Positions 45,987 through 58,820 are shown, counted from the stretch's first letter. The stretch is DNA of 64,000 nucleotides from Strix aluco (GCF_031877795.1 NC_133933.1:23588029-23652028); one strand, 5' to 3'. The notes: generated from the letters alone by a model not told the origin. A program made the numbers and translations.

Positions 45987-48654
45987 GGCGCGCGCGGCGG
46001 CTGCAGGGCGACGTGAGGCCCGTGAGGTCCGTGCGGCGGCGGCTGCTGGGCGGGGGGCGGTGAGGTGAGGCGAGGCGAGGCGTGAGGTGCGTGTGCGGCG
46101 GGCGGGCGGGCGGCGCTCGGGAGCCCGCCGGCGTGGCGGGGGGGTCCGGCATCCCCGGCGCCGCCGCCTTCCTGTCAGTGGCGGGCCGGGGGGCGCTCCT
46201 GTACCGAGTGGGGGTGTCCGTCAGAGGCGGCGGCGTCTCGCCGCGGTCTCGGCTGGCGGGGCGGCCCCGCGCCGGCCGAGCGGGGGAGGACGGGGGTGGG
46301 CAGCGCCTGTACCCCGCGCCTGAGGAGGGCCCGGGGAGGAGGGGGGTGTCGCTGCTCAGGCGGTCCCGCCAGCCCTGCGGGGACGTTAGTGTGTGCACAC
46401 GAGAGGATGCGGAGGAGCCCGCCCGGTGCTCAGCGGGCCCCAGGCAAATGCTAAGCGAAGGGAGCAACTCCATTTCGTGGCGCTCCATGCCCGAGAAACC
46501 TTTGTACGTGGATGCCAGTGTGATTTCTCAAAGCATTGGCGTAAAATCGCGGTTGATCCTGCTCACGCACGCGTTGGAAATTGCATGTTCGTATACGTGT
46601 TGGAAATAAAAGTAGCGCGTTGTTTCCCACAGGTTGATTCCAGCGATGTGGTGTCTCACAGATGCTGCAAGGGGCCGATAGTAACAGCTAGCTCTGTGCT
46701 TTTCTGGATGTTCTGGTAAGCACCCGTCCTGTCAGCAACTTTCCTGTCTGAAAAATAACAATACATTCTTTATGGTGCATTTGCCACATGGCTGCATTAG
46801 TGCAGAAGTATATTTGGATGAGGTTTGGAGATTAAATAGTTCATTTCTTAAAACAAACAGGATTCATAATTTTCCTCTAGTTGCAGCATAACTTACAGGA
46901 GTGACCAACCATCAGCAAGCTTTGATTTCAGCATTGTCAATTGCTTACTTTGGCCAACCTTTCCAGCTAGCTAGGAGCTTGAATTGAGCACTGAAATCCA
47001 CGCTGGAGGACTTATATCAGAGTTAGTAGGAGTTGAGGGTGCTGTGGGTCTGTGAAGAAGGAAACTGGATAAATGGTCTGCTGTAAGTGTGTACAAGGGT
47101 TTAACTCTACGCAGCCTGTTAGTGAATATTACTGCCAACCTGCTAGTGCCAAACTTCCCCCGCTCTGTAGAGAGGGATGATTATATCCCTTATGTCCAGC
47201 TGCTCATACCAAAGGTTGTTTGACTGGTATTTATGAACACACACAAAATATTGTTCAAATATTACATATATTCCTTCATTTAAAAAAAAACCAAACATGT
47301 GCTTCCCACACAAGCCCCACTCAGCTTCCCAGGTAAGCCATGAGGAGGTCTCTGCTAGGCACTGAACAGACAGCTACAAATAAATTTAGCAAAACTCATC
47401 ACCCAGACATTATCCAATTGGAAGCAAGCCTCAGTCGGTACTAGAAAGGCTAGATTTGAACTTGAAAGGTTAAAAAAACAATTCCCTGGGGAAGACACAT
47501 TATTGACTTAATTGCTCTACACACAGGCTGTGCATAGACACAATATATCTGAAATGGAAAGACCAAACATGACACATGTTTGAGAATGGGATGGAGACTG
47601 GAGGTGTTAGATGGTGCAAAAACATGGCTGCAGTAAGATACCAGCCTTGAAAATTTTTGTCAAAAAAATGCCTGGTTTTCTTAATTTCAATACTGACACC
47701 TCCAGAAATGCATACAATTTAACTGTTCTATTTGTGGTTAATTCCATACTATTTTCTCTAAAGGAAGGATCACCTTTACCCTCATCTGGAAAGAGATATA
47801 TTTCAGATGTCTTTTCTAAGGACGCTCTTTTATCTACTCCTGTACTGAATTTGGATGTCAGTTCTAAGTTTCTGTGTAACATCACTTTGCTTGCGTCAGC
47901 TTGGCATTAATTGTGAAATACGTCTTACTCACTGTGCTGAGCACAGAGAACTGCATGGGTTTCTGCATGAGCATGCTGTCATAGTTTGAGATGTAGGCAG
48001 AACAAGCACAGGATAAAGCTCTTCCCATCTTTCAAAGACAGGCCTGGCTGGTTCCCTTTATTCCCACATGGTAAACCCATTGGGTATTTATGCTGCTGCT
48101 GTTCAATTTGCATCACACCTTCTGTTGTCAGGCTTTCTGCAGCCTTAAAAGACCCCTTGAACTTGAGTGCAAGGCTAGCTCTTTCTGTTCTTAGACTAAA
48201 GACATGTCTGTTATCCCACCCAATTTGGAATGCAAAGAGGTAGGCTTGAAAGCTGGACTGAAGCTGTGGGGAGCAGGTATTTTATGTCCTTTTTTGTTAC
48301 TTTTTAGTCCTTGAGGGGAATAGGGGCAGGACACCCAGGACCCACAGTCCAGAATGCAGAGGCCAACTTTTGTGGGGATGGTTGCCTGTGTTCACAGTCC
48401 TAAATAAAAAGTTGAACATGCTGTATGTAAAGCATTGGGAGAATTGTTCCATGGTAGAAGCCATGCAAGATCTCCCTCTAAACTGGTGAAAAATGGTAAA
48501 AGAGAAAAAATACTGTCAATATCTGGGATTGGTTTAGTGCTACCAATTATGAGATTTACTGTCCTGAACCCTGGAAAAAAGAAGGGGCAGCGTGCTGTAC
48601 TTTGAAAATAGACCAGGGAGTCATTCTTTCCTTCAGAAAGGGTATCCGTGGTTT

Positions 48655-48720
48655 ATGTAGCAGCCTCATGGTTAGCAGTTCCCATGGACTGTGGGAGGCC
48701 CAAATTCAGGTTCCCTCTCT
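48655..48720 (+). mobile_element. Old amniote tRNA-derived SINE fragment
   Basis: TAGCAGCCTCATGGTTAGCA, ACTGTGGGAGGCCCAAATTC and AGGTTCCCTCTCTGCTTG resemble the tRNA-like head of MIR-related SINEs common in turtle and bird genomes (GTGGTTAG ... TGGGAG ... GGTTC). Diverged. Confidence 0.5.
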
Positions 48721-48814
48721 GCTTGTGAAGACTTAGAACACTCCACCCTCACATCAGGACCCTAATTGTTATGCATGCTCTCGCCTTCTACCCTCTCCAG
48801 CCTTATTCATATTC

Positions 48815-48838
48815 TTCTTATTATTATTTATTATTATG
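48815..48838 (+). repeat. TTA/TTATTT simple repeat
   Basis: TTCTTATTATTATTTATTAT and following bases, a short imperfect (TTA)n run. Confidence 0.8.
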
Positions 48839-49604
48839 CTCTACACAGTGGGAAAGCTCAGCACGAGGAAATGAGAATGGAGCATTCCTCCATCCCTTCT
48901 AAATCCCAGAGAAATTTACAGTCTGCCTTTGTGTAAACTGTGCCTTGTTCAGAGGCAGGAGATGTGGACGTGAATCCTGTGGGGATCAGCCCAGGACACC
49001 CCATTCTGGTTTTGTGCCCTCCACCAAAGGATTGTAGGTAAAACAGCAGTGACACCTGCTTCACCCATGCTTTGAATCAACTGTCGGGGGTTGTGTGGGA
49101 GCTGATCTGCTAAATGTGCTATGCAAACACTTGCCAGATAAAGCCCTTCCAAGTGGGGTACAGAGAAGAAACCTAGGAAACTTCTATGTAAAAACCTAAA
49201 CGTTGGCATCCATTGATGCTTTGGTGCCTCCAGTATGATGTGTACAGCAGAATGAGGTTGTTGCAGGTTAAAAGTTTTTACTTCGGTGTCTAAATCTCAT
49301 GTAATTTTTGTGCTATGTGCCTGCATTCTTTTGCAGATCTGTGCAATGCAGATCTGAATTTACAGAGCAAGCTAGACCAGTCGGGTGAAAAAGCAAGTTC
49401 CCAGATTTTGAGTAGTTTCTTGATGACCTATAAGAACAAGAAGTGAACATCATTAAGAAATCAGCCACAACACATCTTTGGCACTGCAACTGGCATTTGC
49501 TTCTCACATCTTGTTCAGTAGTGTTATATTCAGTCAAATTACAAAATACGTGCTGCCTTATCCAGAAACATGAGCATTTCTAGCAAGAATCTTACACCTA
49601 TAAG

Positions 49605-49775
49605 GATTATATAAATCAATTGTTTATTAAATTATAATAAAAGTATGATGTGATTATAATAATATAAAATACAATACAAATATAAATACTATACTGATAT
49701 CTCTAGCTTCATAATATAATATAAAAATACAATGGAAATTGTAATAAATTTAAATTCTAACTAATAATTGGTCAC
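49605..49775. repeat. AT-rich low-complexity block
   Basis: About 170 bp of nearly pure A/T with recurring ATAATATAA words. Immediately left of the MIR fragment at 49850. Confidence 0.85.
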
Positions 49776-49849
49776 ACTTCTTCAGAGCCATTTCTCTACT
49801 GATGTTAAAATGGTTTTTGAAGATTATTTAATTCTCCAAATATCCTGAT

Positions 49850-49960
49850 TTTGCAAGTCAGAGAGAGGTGAGTACCTTGCCCAAGGTCAGTGGGAAAGCT
49901 TGATGTAGCAGCTGGAAGTCCTGACTCCATAGCAGACGCTTTAGCCGTGCCATCATATCT
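49850..49960 (-). mobile_element. MIR-type SINE fragment, reverse orientation
   Basis: AGAGAGGTGAGTACCTTGCC followed by CAAGGTCA and GTAGCAGCTGGAAGTCCTGA matches the reverse complement of the MIR core, whose hallmark is CTTGCCCAAGGTCA. The best-preserved SINE match here. Confidence 0.75.
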
Positions 49961-52900
49961 TCACCTCACGTTGCCTGTTGATACTTACATAACGAAGGGC
50001 TTAATGACACGATTTCATGAGGTGTATAAACAGCCCTGCTGTGGGGCTGTGGTAGAAGCAGCCAGAAGGGCACTGGGAAGAGTGAGTCCAGGGCTCTGAC
50101 TGTGACTTCCAGCAGGGTCGCTGTCAGCCTTTGGGTGGGGTTGCTTTTCTCCTCCAGTTTGCTGTTTTCTGAGAGGAGTCAGTTCGCTCACCACCTAGCA
50201 GCTCGCTGCTTACTGGGTGCCAGGGAACACCCAATAAAAGCTCTGCCAGGTCTGATGCTGAGTGCTTTGGAGAACCGGGTGAAAGCTGGCTTCTTTAAAG
50301 CCTCGTACAAAGCGGGCCCAGTTCCCAGAGAGGAGCAGGCCAGAGTGTCTAAACTTCTACAAACAAAAAAAGTTAAGAGAACCAGAGCCTGGAAGGATCT
50401 TTGGGCCCTGCAGTAAGAAGGGCTCCATTGCAACAAGAAGTTAATAGGCAGACAAGTAACCTCCAGAAAAAAAGAGTCTCAATTAAGCAGCTATTGGTCA
50501 TGTTATTAGGTTGACAAGTATCCAGGCTATTCAGAGAACACTCAGAAATCCTCTTGCATGGGACAGGCCCAAGCTGTTTCTCTGACCACAATAAAATATA
50601 CGTCACCATCCTTCTCCTGCGTTCACACAGCTAACCACAAAGCAAAAGCTGCTCTGGAAATGTTTCCCTCAGTCCTCCTTCTCCAAGCAACCGCTGAGGC
50701 TCAGATAAGCTAACTCTTGAGGGCTTTTGCCTTGTGTTCGCTCATCTTCTTTAGAGGGCAATTTCTTCAGGGCAGGAAGAATGTCTTATCTGACTACGTA
50801 GATTTAGGATGTTCCATCAACGTATTATAATAATATAGGGATGATGAACTGGAACAGCTCAAGTAGAAGTCACTAGACAGGTGGCTTGGTTTTAATAGTT
50901 AACTTGTAGGTATTTCAAAACTTTGGCAGGTTTCAGTGACGCTGTTTGTACCATATGTTATTTACATGGCTTTATGGCCAAGAATGAGAGCAACAGCCTT
51001 GTAAAGAAATGAGATCTCTCTGACTCAGTCAGTGGTAGATGCACATCCAGTATCATCATAGGATCCAAATGATGAGCTATTTTTGTAATGCTTAGGACTG
51101 CTCTGATTCCTGAACTGTGTATTTTCATCCCAAAGCACTCAGGCATTCTTTGCACTTGTCCTTCCTTTCTCTCTTCCCTCACTGCAAAGGGACGGAGACA
51201 AGGCTCCATTTCAATTAGTCAGCGAGCACTTTATTTTTGAGATGATTTAGTGCTGTCAGAAGGAGACAGTGTGGCAGTTCTCGAGACAAATGTTTTCTGT
51301 CCAAGAGGAAGACACAGTGCAGGGAGCAGGACAGGTATTTCATGATTTCCACCCCCATTTTCCTTCTGGGGCTCTCAGCGAGCAGCCTTGCTCCACACAG
51401 CTGGAAAGGGCAGGGAATGCTGTGGGGCTGCTGGAGGGCCCCGAGGCCCCCGGCTGGGAGGAGTGGGGTAGAGGTGGCCGTCAGGTTCTGTGGAGGGGGG
51501 AGGACTGCTGAAGGACTGCCTTGTCCCCTAATTGAAAAAAAGGAGGGGGAAGAAGATAGAAACCCCTTCCCTTTGCCCCCTAGGTTTTGCCTTGCTGAGA
51601 AAGCTGCCTTCACAGGAGCCTCTCGGTGCCCCTGCTCACAACTCACCCATTCCATGTCACCCAGAGAGGGGCCGCTTTGGGGAAGGAAGGATGAAGGGTA
51701 TCGAACCACAGACGTGATTTATTATCTCCGTGGGTCTGCAGGGAAGAGAACAACAGAGGCCTGCGAGGCCGGCATTGGTAGCAAAGCTTGAGACTCAAGC
51801 ATTTCTTGTCTCTTGCTATTATCTATCCAGAACAGGCAGCAGTGGCTCTGGACAGGGTATTTGTGCCTCATGCTATACAGCTCCAGGGCATTGACTATAC
51901 AGGACTGAACTCTTAACAGGAGGGGGTGCAGGCCCACCAATGCTGGGGTTATCTCTAATAATTATCTGGAGAAAAGGTAGCACGTCTACTCTTCAGGCGT
52001 TTTAGACAGTACTCGCCTGGATTTCTCTTCTCACAGATGCGAGGCAGATCACAGCCTCATTACCTTTCACCAGGGTTTGCCCCTGCCCTCCACACATACA
52101 GGCTCAGTAGGCTGGATAACATCATTTGCTCTCCAGCTGGGGGAAGAGTTGCAAATATGTTCTCACAAACTGGAAATTTACATATAGGTACATGGATTTT
52201 TTTTCTCCTTAGGTTATGAAAGAAAACAAAACTAGGTGTTATTCTCTAGATGCAGTGGAACAGGCCACAACAAGCCCAAGCTACAAACATGCTCATCACT
52301 GACAGAGGATCGCCAGAAGAAGTTTGCAGCACACCATGCATATGCCACCATGCCACGCTCGGCTGTGGCTCATGGCACACACTGCTCCCTCCAGACTTTG
52401 CCACACAGGTTCCAAGTGGGCACCGGGTGCTTTGGAAAATTGGAGACAAGCCTGTGGGGGTGGAGTACATTGAGAGAAGGACAGTGCCAGGTGGAGAGGC
52501 TGCAGACAGAAGCACTAAATGGAAGAAAGCGATACCAGTCCTTGTCTCTGGATAGCGTGTGGGACAGCGTAGGACAAGGACAGGCACCTTGCCCCTGCCA
52601 CCTTAGCAATTAGTGTAGTAAAACATTCACAATATCATGCTTGCCTGTCCAAATTCTGTTGCACAACAGTGCTTTTTATGGGTATCAAGCAAAGCCATTT
52701 TGGATGAGATGAAGTTGAAGAGTGCAGCAGTCTGATTAGCAGCTGTGTGCCTCAAGAATACGGTATTTCTGTTTCTCCCCAGATCTGTGAGACTCAGTTA
52801 AACATTATTCAGTCTGTAATTCTTCTTTATCTCTGGGCTAGACAGATCAGTTGTTTCTTCTCATTGTAAATTGCGTTTGCTTGCATAGTTTGGGGGGTGC

Positions 52901-55900
52901 TTTGCCCTCTCTTCTTGCCACCTGATTGATTACACATACGTCAATCGATCCTGCACAGGCATGACAGAAAGGCTCAGTTCTTTGTAGCTTTCAGCCAGGA
53001 TTCACTTTACAGATGATAACTAGCAAAGCCATTCACCCCCTGGGCAAACATGGCAAATTAATTTTGAAGCTAGGCAAACAGAAGCAAGTCCTTTGCCTGC
53101 ATTTAGCCACTCTAAAGAGCCATCTACAAAGGACAGAAGGGTTATCTGGAACAGTTTGTGCAGAGTTTTTCTAAACAGAAAGGCAGGCTGGAGCCAGAGA
53201 ATATGGGAGAAACAGGGCTATTTCTGAACACTTTACTGAAACGAAGAATTAACACTAGTCATCATAAACTGCTCTGATGGCTAATGGTAAAGTGTGCTGC
53301 CAGACTCAGCCGTTGGCCCCAACTTTTGGCACGGCATCGCCATGTGTCACGTAGCTGGAGAGCAGTGAGCCACCTTGCCCCAGCCTGGAATCGTCCCCAA
53401 GACAACGTGTTTTCTTTCACTGCTCTGAGAGCCAGTCCTTGCTCTGGCTTTCTGGCATCTTGCCTCGCTGTTTCAAAATGCAGCAAGGTGTGGGAGGGAG
53501 ACAGGGAAAGCCGCAGGGGTTTTGTGAGTGCCTATGTGGCAAATGGACAAACTCATAAGCTCCATCCACTTGCCTGAAGGTGATTCTCATGTGGTCCCAA
53601 CAATTTACTTCTAGCAGTCAGTCTTGGGGGAAGAGCAGAGTTATTGCTACCTTCGGATGATGACTGGCCTTTTTTCTGCTTTTCTGTGGCTATCAATCCA
53701 AATCCTGAGGTCAATTGAGAAGGGCGGCATAATCTGACCTCTGGTATCTACATTGGTGTCTGCATACCTGGAGACAGAGATCGACTGGTGGCAGAACATC
53801 CTGACTGGCACGTATCCAAGTGCAGCCAAGAGGGAGATGCCAGCAGCCTCTGGAAGGAATGACTGAACAAGAGATGGTCCAGACATCCAGGTTAAGCCCT
53901 TCATTTGACCCTGAGCAAATTATTCCTATCTGTAAAATTGGGCTAATGGCATTCTTCTGCTCTGTCGTGCTCTTGAAGCCCAATGCCTAAAGAAGTACTT
54001 GGAAAGCCTCAGCGGAAGCACAGCGATTTCAACATGCTGTGTAGCTGTGCACAGGGCAAAGAGCTTGCCTTCAGGCACAGCGGTGCCAAGAACCAGCAGT
54101 GCAGGTTCACTCTCCCATCAACTCCCAGCTGCTTCCGAGAAGATTTCTAGCCTGGAGGAGCCCAAGGTGGGAGCACACAGATGTCCCTTTCCTTCAGCAG
54201 TCCCACTAGATACAGGAGCTAATGATGAAGCCTGGACAGTGACTACATCCTGTCCCATCCACTCCACGGACTTCAACAACTGTTGCTTCATTTTAACTTG
54301 TGGCCTGCTTTCAAAGCATAGGAAACATGGTTCCTCTCCTGGAAGATGGATGTTCTCACTGTTCTCTACAGCAGCACTCCTATTTCATGACAGCACTAAA
54401 AAATGCATGCACATGCAATGGTAGCAAAGAAGGTGACCTAGCCCTTTACGTGCCAAGTACCTTTGGTATTGCTTTATGCTCCCCGCTAGCCCTCATTTTC
54501 CCACCTGTTTAAGTCTTTAAAGCTATAGCTGCACTGCCGTAACAAGCCTGCGTAGAGAAGCCAGCACTCCGCTCCTCTTTTGTAAGCCTAACCCATGCTT
54601 CAGGTATGTTTTGTTTTTTCTAGCCTTGTATTCTTCCCTAGGCTGAGCAGCCACAGTTCAGAGTCTCTATAGCCAAACGTATTTGCTGGATTTCTATCCC
54701 CCATTAGTTTTATGCACAACCTAGAGTTTGAATGGGCAGCGTGATGAATTGTCTGAAATCATTCAGTGTGTGCCATTTCAGTTCTTAGCTTGCCCACCCA
54801 AATCACATAGGGACAGGAATCAGATTATTTTTTTTCCTTATTAAAGAAGTCAAACAGTTTTCATGCCTCGACACCTGCACATAATGCTCTGGAAGACTAT
54901 TAGCACGCTATCTGGAAAACAAAAATAGCTCAAATTTGAACTTCCCGGAATATCACAAAGGCCATATTTGGTGGGGGGTTACAGAGAGGGCATGTCTTTT
55001 CTGGCATGATGAAGGGGTAACGATGTTCCTGTTGGAATAATTCTGTTAATGCTACCGGCATTTTATTGCTACTGTCTGTTGGTACATCAAAGCTGTGGAT
55101 AGGTAGCTTTAAAAATAATCCTGAATACCTACCTTCAGCTCCAGAGATCTTGCTTGTCTTACACCAGTTTCAAAGGAAGGCTCAGATTCTTTCATAAACA
55201 GATGCAGCTCTACCAAGTAAGGGAGAATTGTAATTGCTTATATTTAGCTTTGTAAAGATTGAAGATGGCACGGTGTAAAGTTAAAAGGTTGGCTCAGTTT
55301 TCCACACTTGTTCTCACATTTTTACATTATTCCTAGTCTGCTTAAATGCAAGTTAGCCGTGGAGTTACTTCGATTTTATACCAGGAAGAGCAAGGTCTCC
55401 CTGAAATCATAGAAACCAATGATACAGGAGAAAATAGGCCTAATGCTTTTCCTGCTCTGCCCCCGTCCGATTCATCAGGCCCTGCAAGGCAGCTGGGGAA
55501 TGCCAGGCTTCACACCATTTATTTCTGCACAGACCCCATCCTGAATTGGCCTTGGGAGCTGTCACTTAGTTAAGGCTGCATTTGATAGGACTCGAACAGT
55601 TCCCGGTTTTGGAAAACCTCCATTCCAACTACTTGGCCCTGTACCTGTCTCAGGTTTCTATATCAAGAAGTTGAGCTAGTTCCACTTCAAAGTCTCTGTT
55701 TATTTATATCTTTTTAATACTGAGCCATAAATAGTGCTGAGCACTGACACCTCCCAAATTGTGCTCCTGGGTCAAACAAATGTGTCACACGAAGGAGAAG
55801 AGAACAGTTCATATTCACTTAACTCCTTGAGTGCTATGGGCAAATGTCTTGAATTTAGAGTGGAAAAAGATGGGTGACAGCAAACGTGCAGCAGAGGAAA

Positions 55901-55990
55901 GATGTAAGAGAAATTATGGTGACTTGAGTGATCATGTTTGACGCCTTGATCTGATGTGGGCAGCTTTCTTATGTAACTAAGCTTAAACCC
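49961..55990. other. Intergenic region, middle part
   Basis: Unique sequence with moderate GC. Open frames up to about 165 codons (for example 51215-51709 minus) show no recognisable protein or splice logic. One MIR fragment at 53900-53965. No RNA gene recognised. Confidence 0.6.
53900..53965 (+). mobile_element. MIR-type SINE fragment
   Basis: TTGACCCTGAGCAAATTATT then CCTATCTGTAAAATTGGGCT and AATGGC keep the MIR core order (GACCTTGGGCAAGTTACTT ... ATCTGTAAAATGGG). Confidence 0.65.
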
Positions 55991-55994
55991 TGCA

Positions 55995-56100
55995 TTTACC
56001 CTCTTACTCTCACTCTGTTTCCCATTTGTAGAATGTGAACAGCTCACATCACTTTACCTTACTGGGGGCAGGGGAAGCAAGGATAAATTCAACAAGGAAT
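55995..56100 (+). mobile_element. MIR-type SINE 3' half
   Basis: CTCTGTTTCCCATTTGTAGA, then CTTTACCTTACTGGGG and AAGGATAAATTCAACAAGGA, follow the sauropsid MIR layout (CAGTTTCCCATCTGTAAAATG ... CCTACCTCACAGGGG ... AGGATAAATACATTAAAG). Confidence 0.55.
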
Positions 56101-57971
56101 GCAACAGTGTGTTAGGGGGTGTATAAATAGTGTGCTAGGAGAAGTTCTGGCAAAGATACCACATTTGTCCAGGCTGCTTTCTTATAAAACAACTGAGTTC
56201 AAGAAAACTAGATAGCCTCTGGTCCTCCCGAGAGCACAGACAACATGATCTACCTAGACCCTATATTCCCCAGTGCCAAGAGCTGCAATAACAACATGCT
56301 CTTTTTTCCCCCCCAGATTAGCAAGACCAGCTGGGACAACAGGAGACTGCAAGTGAGAGGAGGAATGACAAAGCAGTAAGTATAATTATTCTTTTGCTTC
56401 TTGAAGATGCTCAGAAGAAAATCTAATTTAGCGATGTGCGGGGGAGCTCCTGACTTATGCTTGGGGTTTGTAGGGCTGAAACTAGGACTGAATGCTTTCT
56501 AAAAAAAATAAGGAGGAACCCAAACAAAACAGTGTGCAGTGTAACAGCAGCACCTCACCCAGAGCTGCAGTGCTGAACATGGCATGACATTGAAACCAGC
56601 TATTTTTAAATGGATTCTGGTACAGTGAGCTCACTCTCACTCAAAACCTCTCCTATGCTTTGCAAAAACTGCAGCCATGTTGGGGTGCGGGGTGCCTGCT
56701 CTCTCCCTGCCATGAGGGAGACTCCAGGGCCTTCAGCCTCACTGAAAAACAAGGGGCACACGGCAGAGTACTTTAAAATGGCCGGTACTTCTCCCTATAG
56801 ACTTACTGCCCTCCCGTGGCTGCCAAGGAGCATCTCTTAGGCAGCACCAGGGAGACCAAGAACTGAGGGAAACAATAAATAACTATATATTCAATTTAAA
56901 CCAAAATGCAATTTGAGTTACAAGGAAGAGGAAGACAAACACACAGTGTGATTAACTGGAAGTACCTTGGAAGGCAAGAATGAAGCAGAGAAATTTACTG
57001 GTTTGGGAGTAGCAGGGAGACCTCCAAATACTTTGTTTTGCAAGGACAGTGGGCTCTGAACTATTCTTCACCAGAGCTGCATCAGCAAGTGCCATTTGCT
57101 CAGAAAGAGATGGTTCATCTGACTTCATCCGACTGCCCCCTGGGGGAAACTTCGCTAGCAACTGGTGCAAAGAAGGTATGGGAGAGCAAACCACTGCTCC
57201 TTTTGCTGCCTGTGGTAGATGTGTGCTGTGACCTTGCTGTATGTACTAACCCCCGTTGGCCCAGCTTCAGCAGTGTTTATAAAGCTCTTGCTGAGACACT
57301 TCATATTGCAAATGTGTCCTTTTCTCTCTGTGAACCAGGAGACGACATTTCTAGCACAGATTGACTCCTTTCTGAGGGACTTCCCTTAAGAGCCTGAAGT
57401 TAGGTTTTATGAATGAGACCTTGAATATCCGACGAGAGCTGCTGTGGAAGCGCCACATGGTTCTGCAAGGAGTGTCCTGTTTCTTGTACTTTCTTTATGA
57501 CTGTGCTGCTTCTTGTGCACTCTCTGCGGGCACAATGCATCTCCAGTCTTTTGATGCACAGTAGACACTTTAAACAGAACAACCCCGAAACAATCGAAAC
57601 CAAAAGCAACAATGAAGTGGCAAGAGGAAACACAGCAATAAGCACAAGCAGCAACTGCGTGGTCAGAAGGCAACAATGCCAAACTGTTGAAGTTCATGTA
57701 CTTGTAACAAAGGCACTAAATGCTGCAAGCAGGCCACATATCTCCCACCAATGAAAAGCTTGGGTTTGCATTAGGGCAGTTTACCACTACATTTTTGTTT
57801 GTGGACTTAGCTTCAGTCTTACATGTTAGGGATTGGTGTATGCCCAAGACACGTTTGAGACTAGATGCAGTGAGACACTCATTTTAGACTGAGGAGGAGG
57901 GGTGGGTGTGACAGGGATCATGTAGGAAAATGCCAACACATGGCACCTCCTATAGGACTTCAGGCCATTGA

Positions 57972-57999
57972 GTGACACCTGCATCAAGACAGGTGTCAC
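57972..57999. repeat. Perfect 10-bp inverted repeat with two E-boxes
   Basis: GTGACACCTG at 57972-57981 and its exact complement CAGGTGTCAC at 57990-57999, separated by 8 bp. Each arm carries a CACCTG/CAGGTG E-box of the type bound by SNAI/ZEB factors, facing each other. Confidence 0.8.
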
Positions 58000-58336
58000 C
58001 CCTGTCTACCTGACAGCTGTACTTTTTCCAGGGATGTGCATCAGTGGGAGTATTAGGATTTCTTCAGGGTGAAAGAGAGTGCAGTTCAGCAGAGCATGCA
58101 GCAAGCTGAAATCAGTGAATGAACACAATAGACAATGCTTTGCTCATTCAAGTTGCCAAGTCACTGAGCCAGTATCTCATGTAGTAGCCAGCTAAGGAGT
58201 AAATCCTGCCCTCTCCGTTTTCACATCTTAGGCCATGCTGCACAATGTTAACATCACAAACAAAACGTCACTTTATGCACAGGTGAAAATGTCCAATGAG
58301 ATGAGAAATCACTCAGTATAATTTTAAAACTTGTAT

Positions 58337-58375
58337 GTATGTGTGCATATACACACATAGTGAATATATATATAT
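58337..58375. repeat. Alternating TG/TA stretch with short palindrome
   Basis: TATGTGTG and CACACATA form an inverted repeat around CATATA, followed within 10 bp by a 12-base (AT)n run. Short, low-complexity. Confidence 0.7.
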
Positions 58376-58820
58376 TTGTAGTAAATACATACGAACTTTT
58401 ACACAATTAAAACCACTCCAGTATATACATGATATATTCCTATCACTCACCAGGACAATACATTTTGTTGCACTGACAGAATCTGTTGCGCAGTTGCCTT
58501 TTAAATAACAATTTTTAAGTTATTGGCCTTCCACCAAGCAGTTCTGCATCTTTGACAAGCACAAATCTGCAGAAAACCACCAGCTCCAGTAGTGATCCTT
58601 CAATATTTGAAGGTACCCCCCCAATTTCCTTCAGATTTCAACTCTGCTTTCATAAAAATAATTTTTTTCTAACAATATGCTACAACCCTGTTAAGCCAAG
58701 CAGGATTTTTCTTCCAGCACATATAAATATTTCACATCCTCCCTACACCATGCAATGCACACAGTAAAATCATATTTGCAAGTGACTGTATGCTGACTTG
58801 GCCCCTTAACTGGTTTAGTT

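Larger units (their letters stand above)
44830..46440. promoter_or_regulatory. CpG island promoter of COQ8A
   Basis: About 1.6 kb of strongly GC-rich DNA with dense CpG stands out against the AT-rich surroundings on both sides. It is the only island in the window, lies at the expected 5' end of COQ8A, and contains GC boxes and two CCAAT boxes but no TATA box. Long open frames across it on both strands (over 400 codons) come from a scarcity of stop codons and show no recognisable protein. Confidence 0.93.
46440..49845. other. Intergenic region right of the CpG island
   Basis: No gene supported. Holds a SINE fragment at 48655-48720 and a TTA run at 48815-48838. A rightward non-coding transcript from the CpG island could cover the left part (see findings). 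Confidence 0.6.

Noticed and set aside
44698..46488. Very long open frames in the CpG island (456 and 408 codons plus strand, 416 codons minus strand)
   Set aside because: GC-rich DNA lacks stop codons in several frames at once. The translations are Pro/Ala/Arg/Gly-rich with no domain, and overlap each other and the promoter.
48200..48209. Perfect p53 half-site AGACATGTCT upstream of COQ8A, a gene reported as p53-inducible
   Set aside because: Half-sites of this consensus are expected many times in 64 kb by chance; similar ones occur at 34820, 23592 and even in exon 11. No second half-site is adjacent.
51215..51791. Overlapping open frames of 164 codons (minus) and 149 codons (plus) in the intergenic gap
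   Set aside because: Composition is low-complexity, both strands are open, and no protein family is recognised. Could at most be part of a non-coding RNA.
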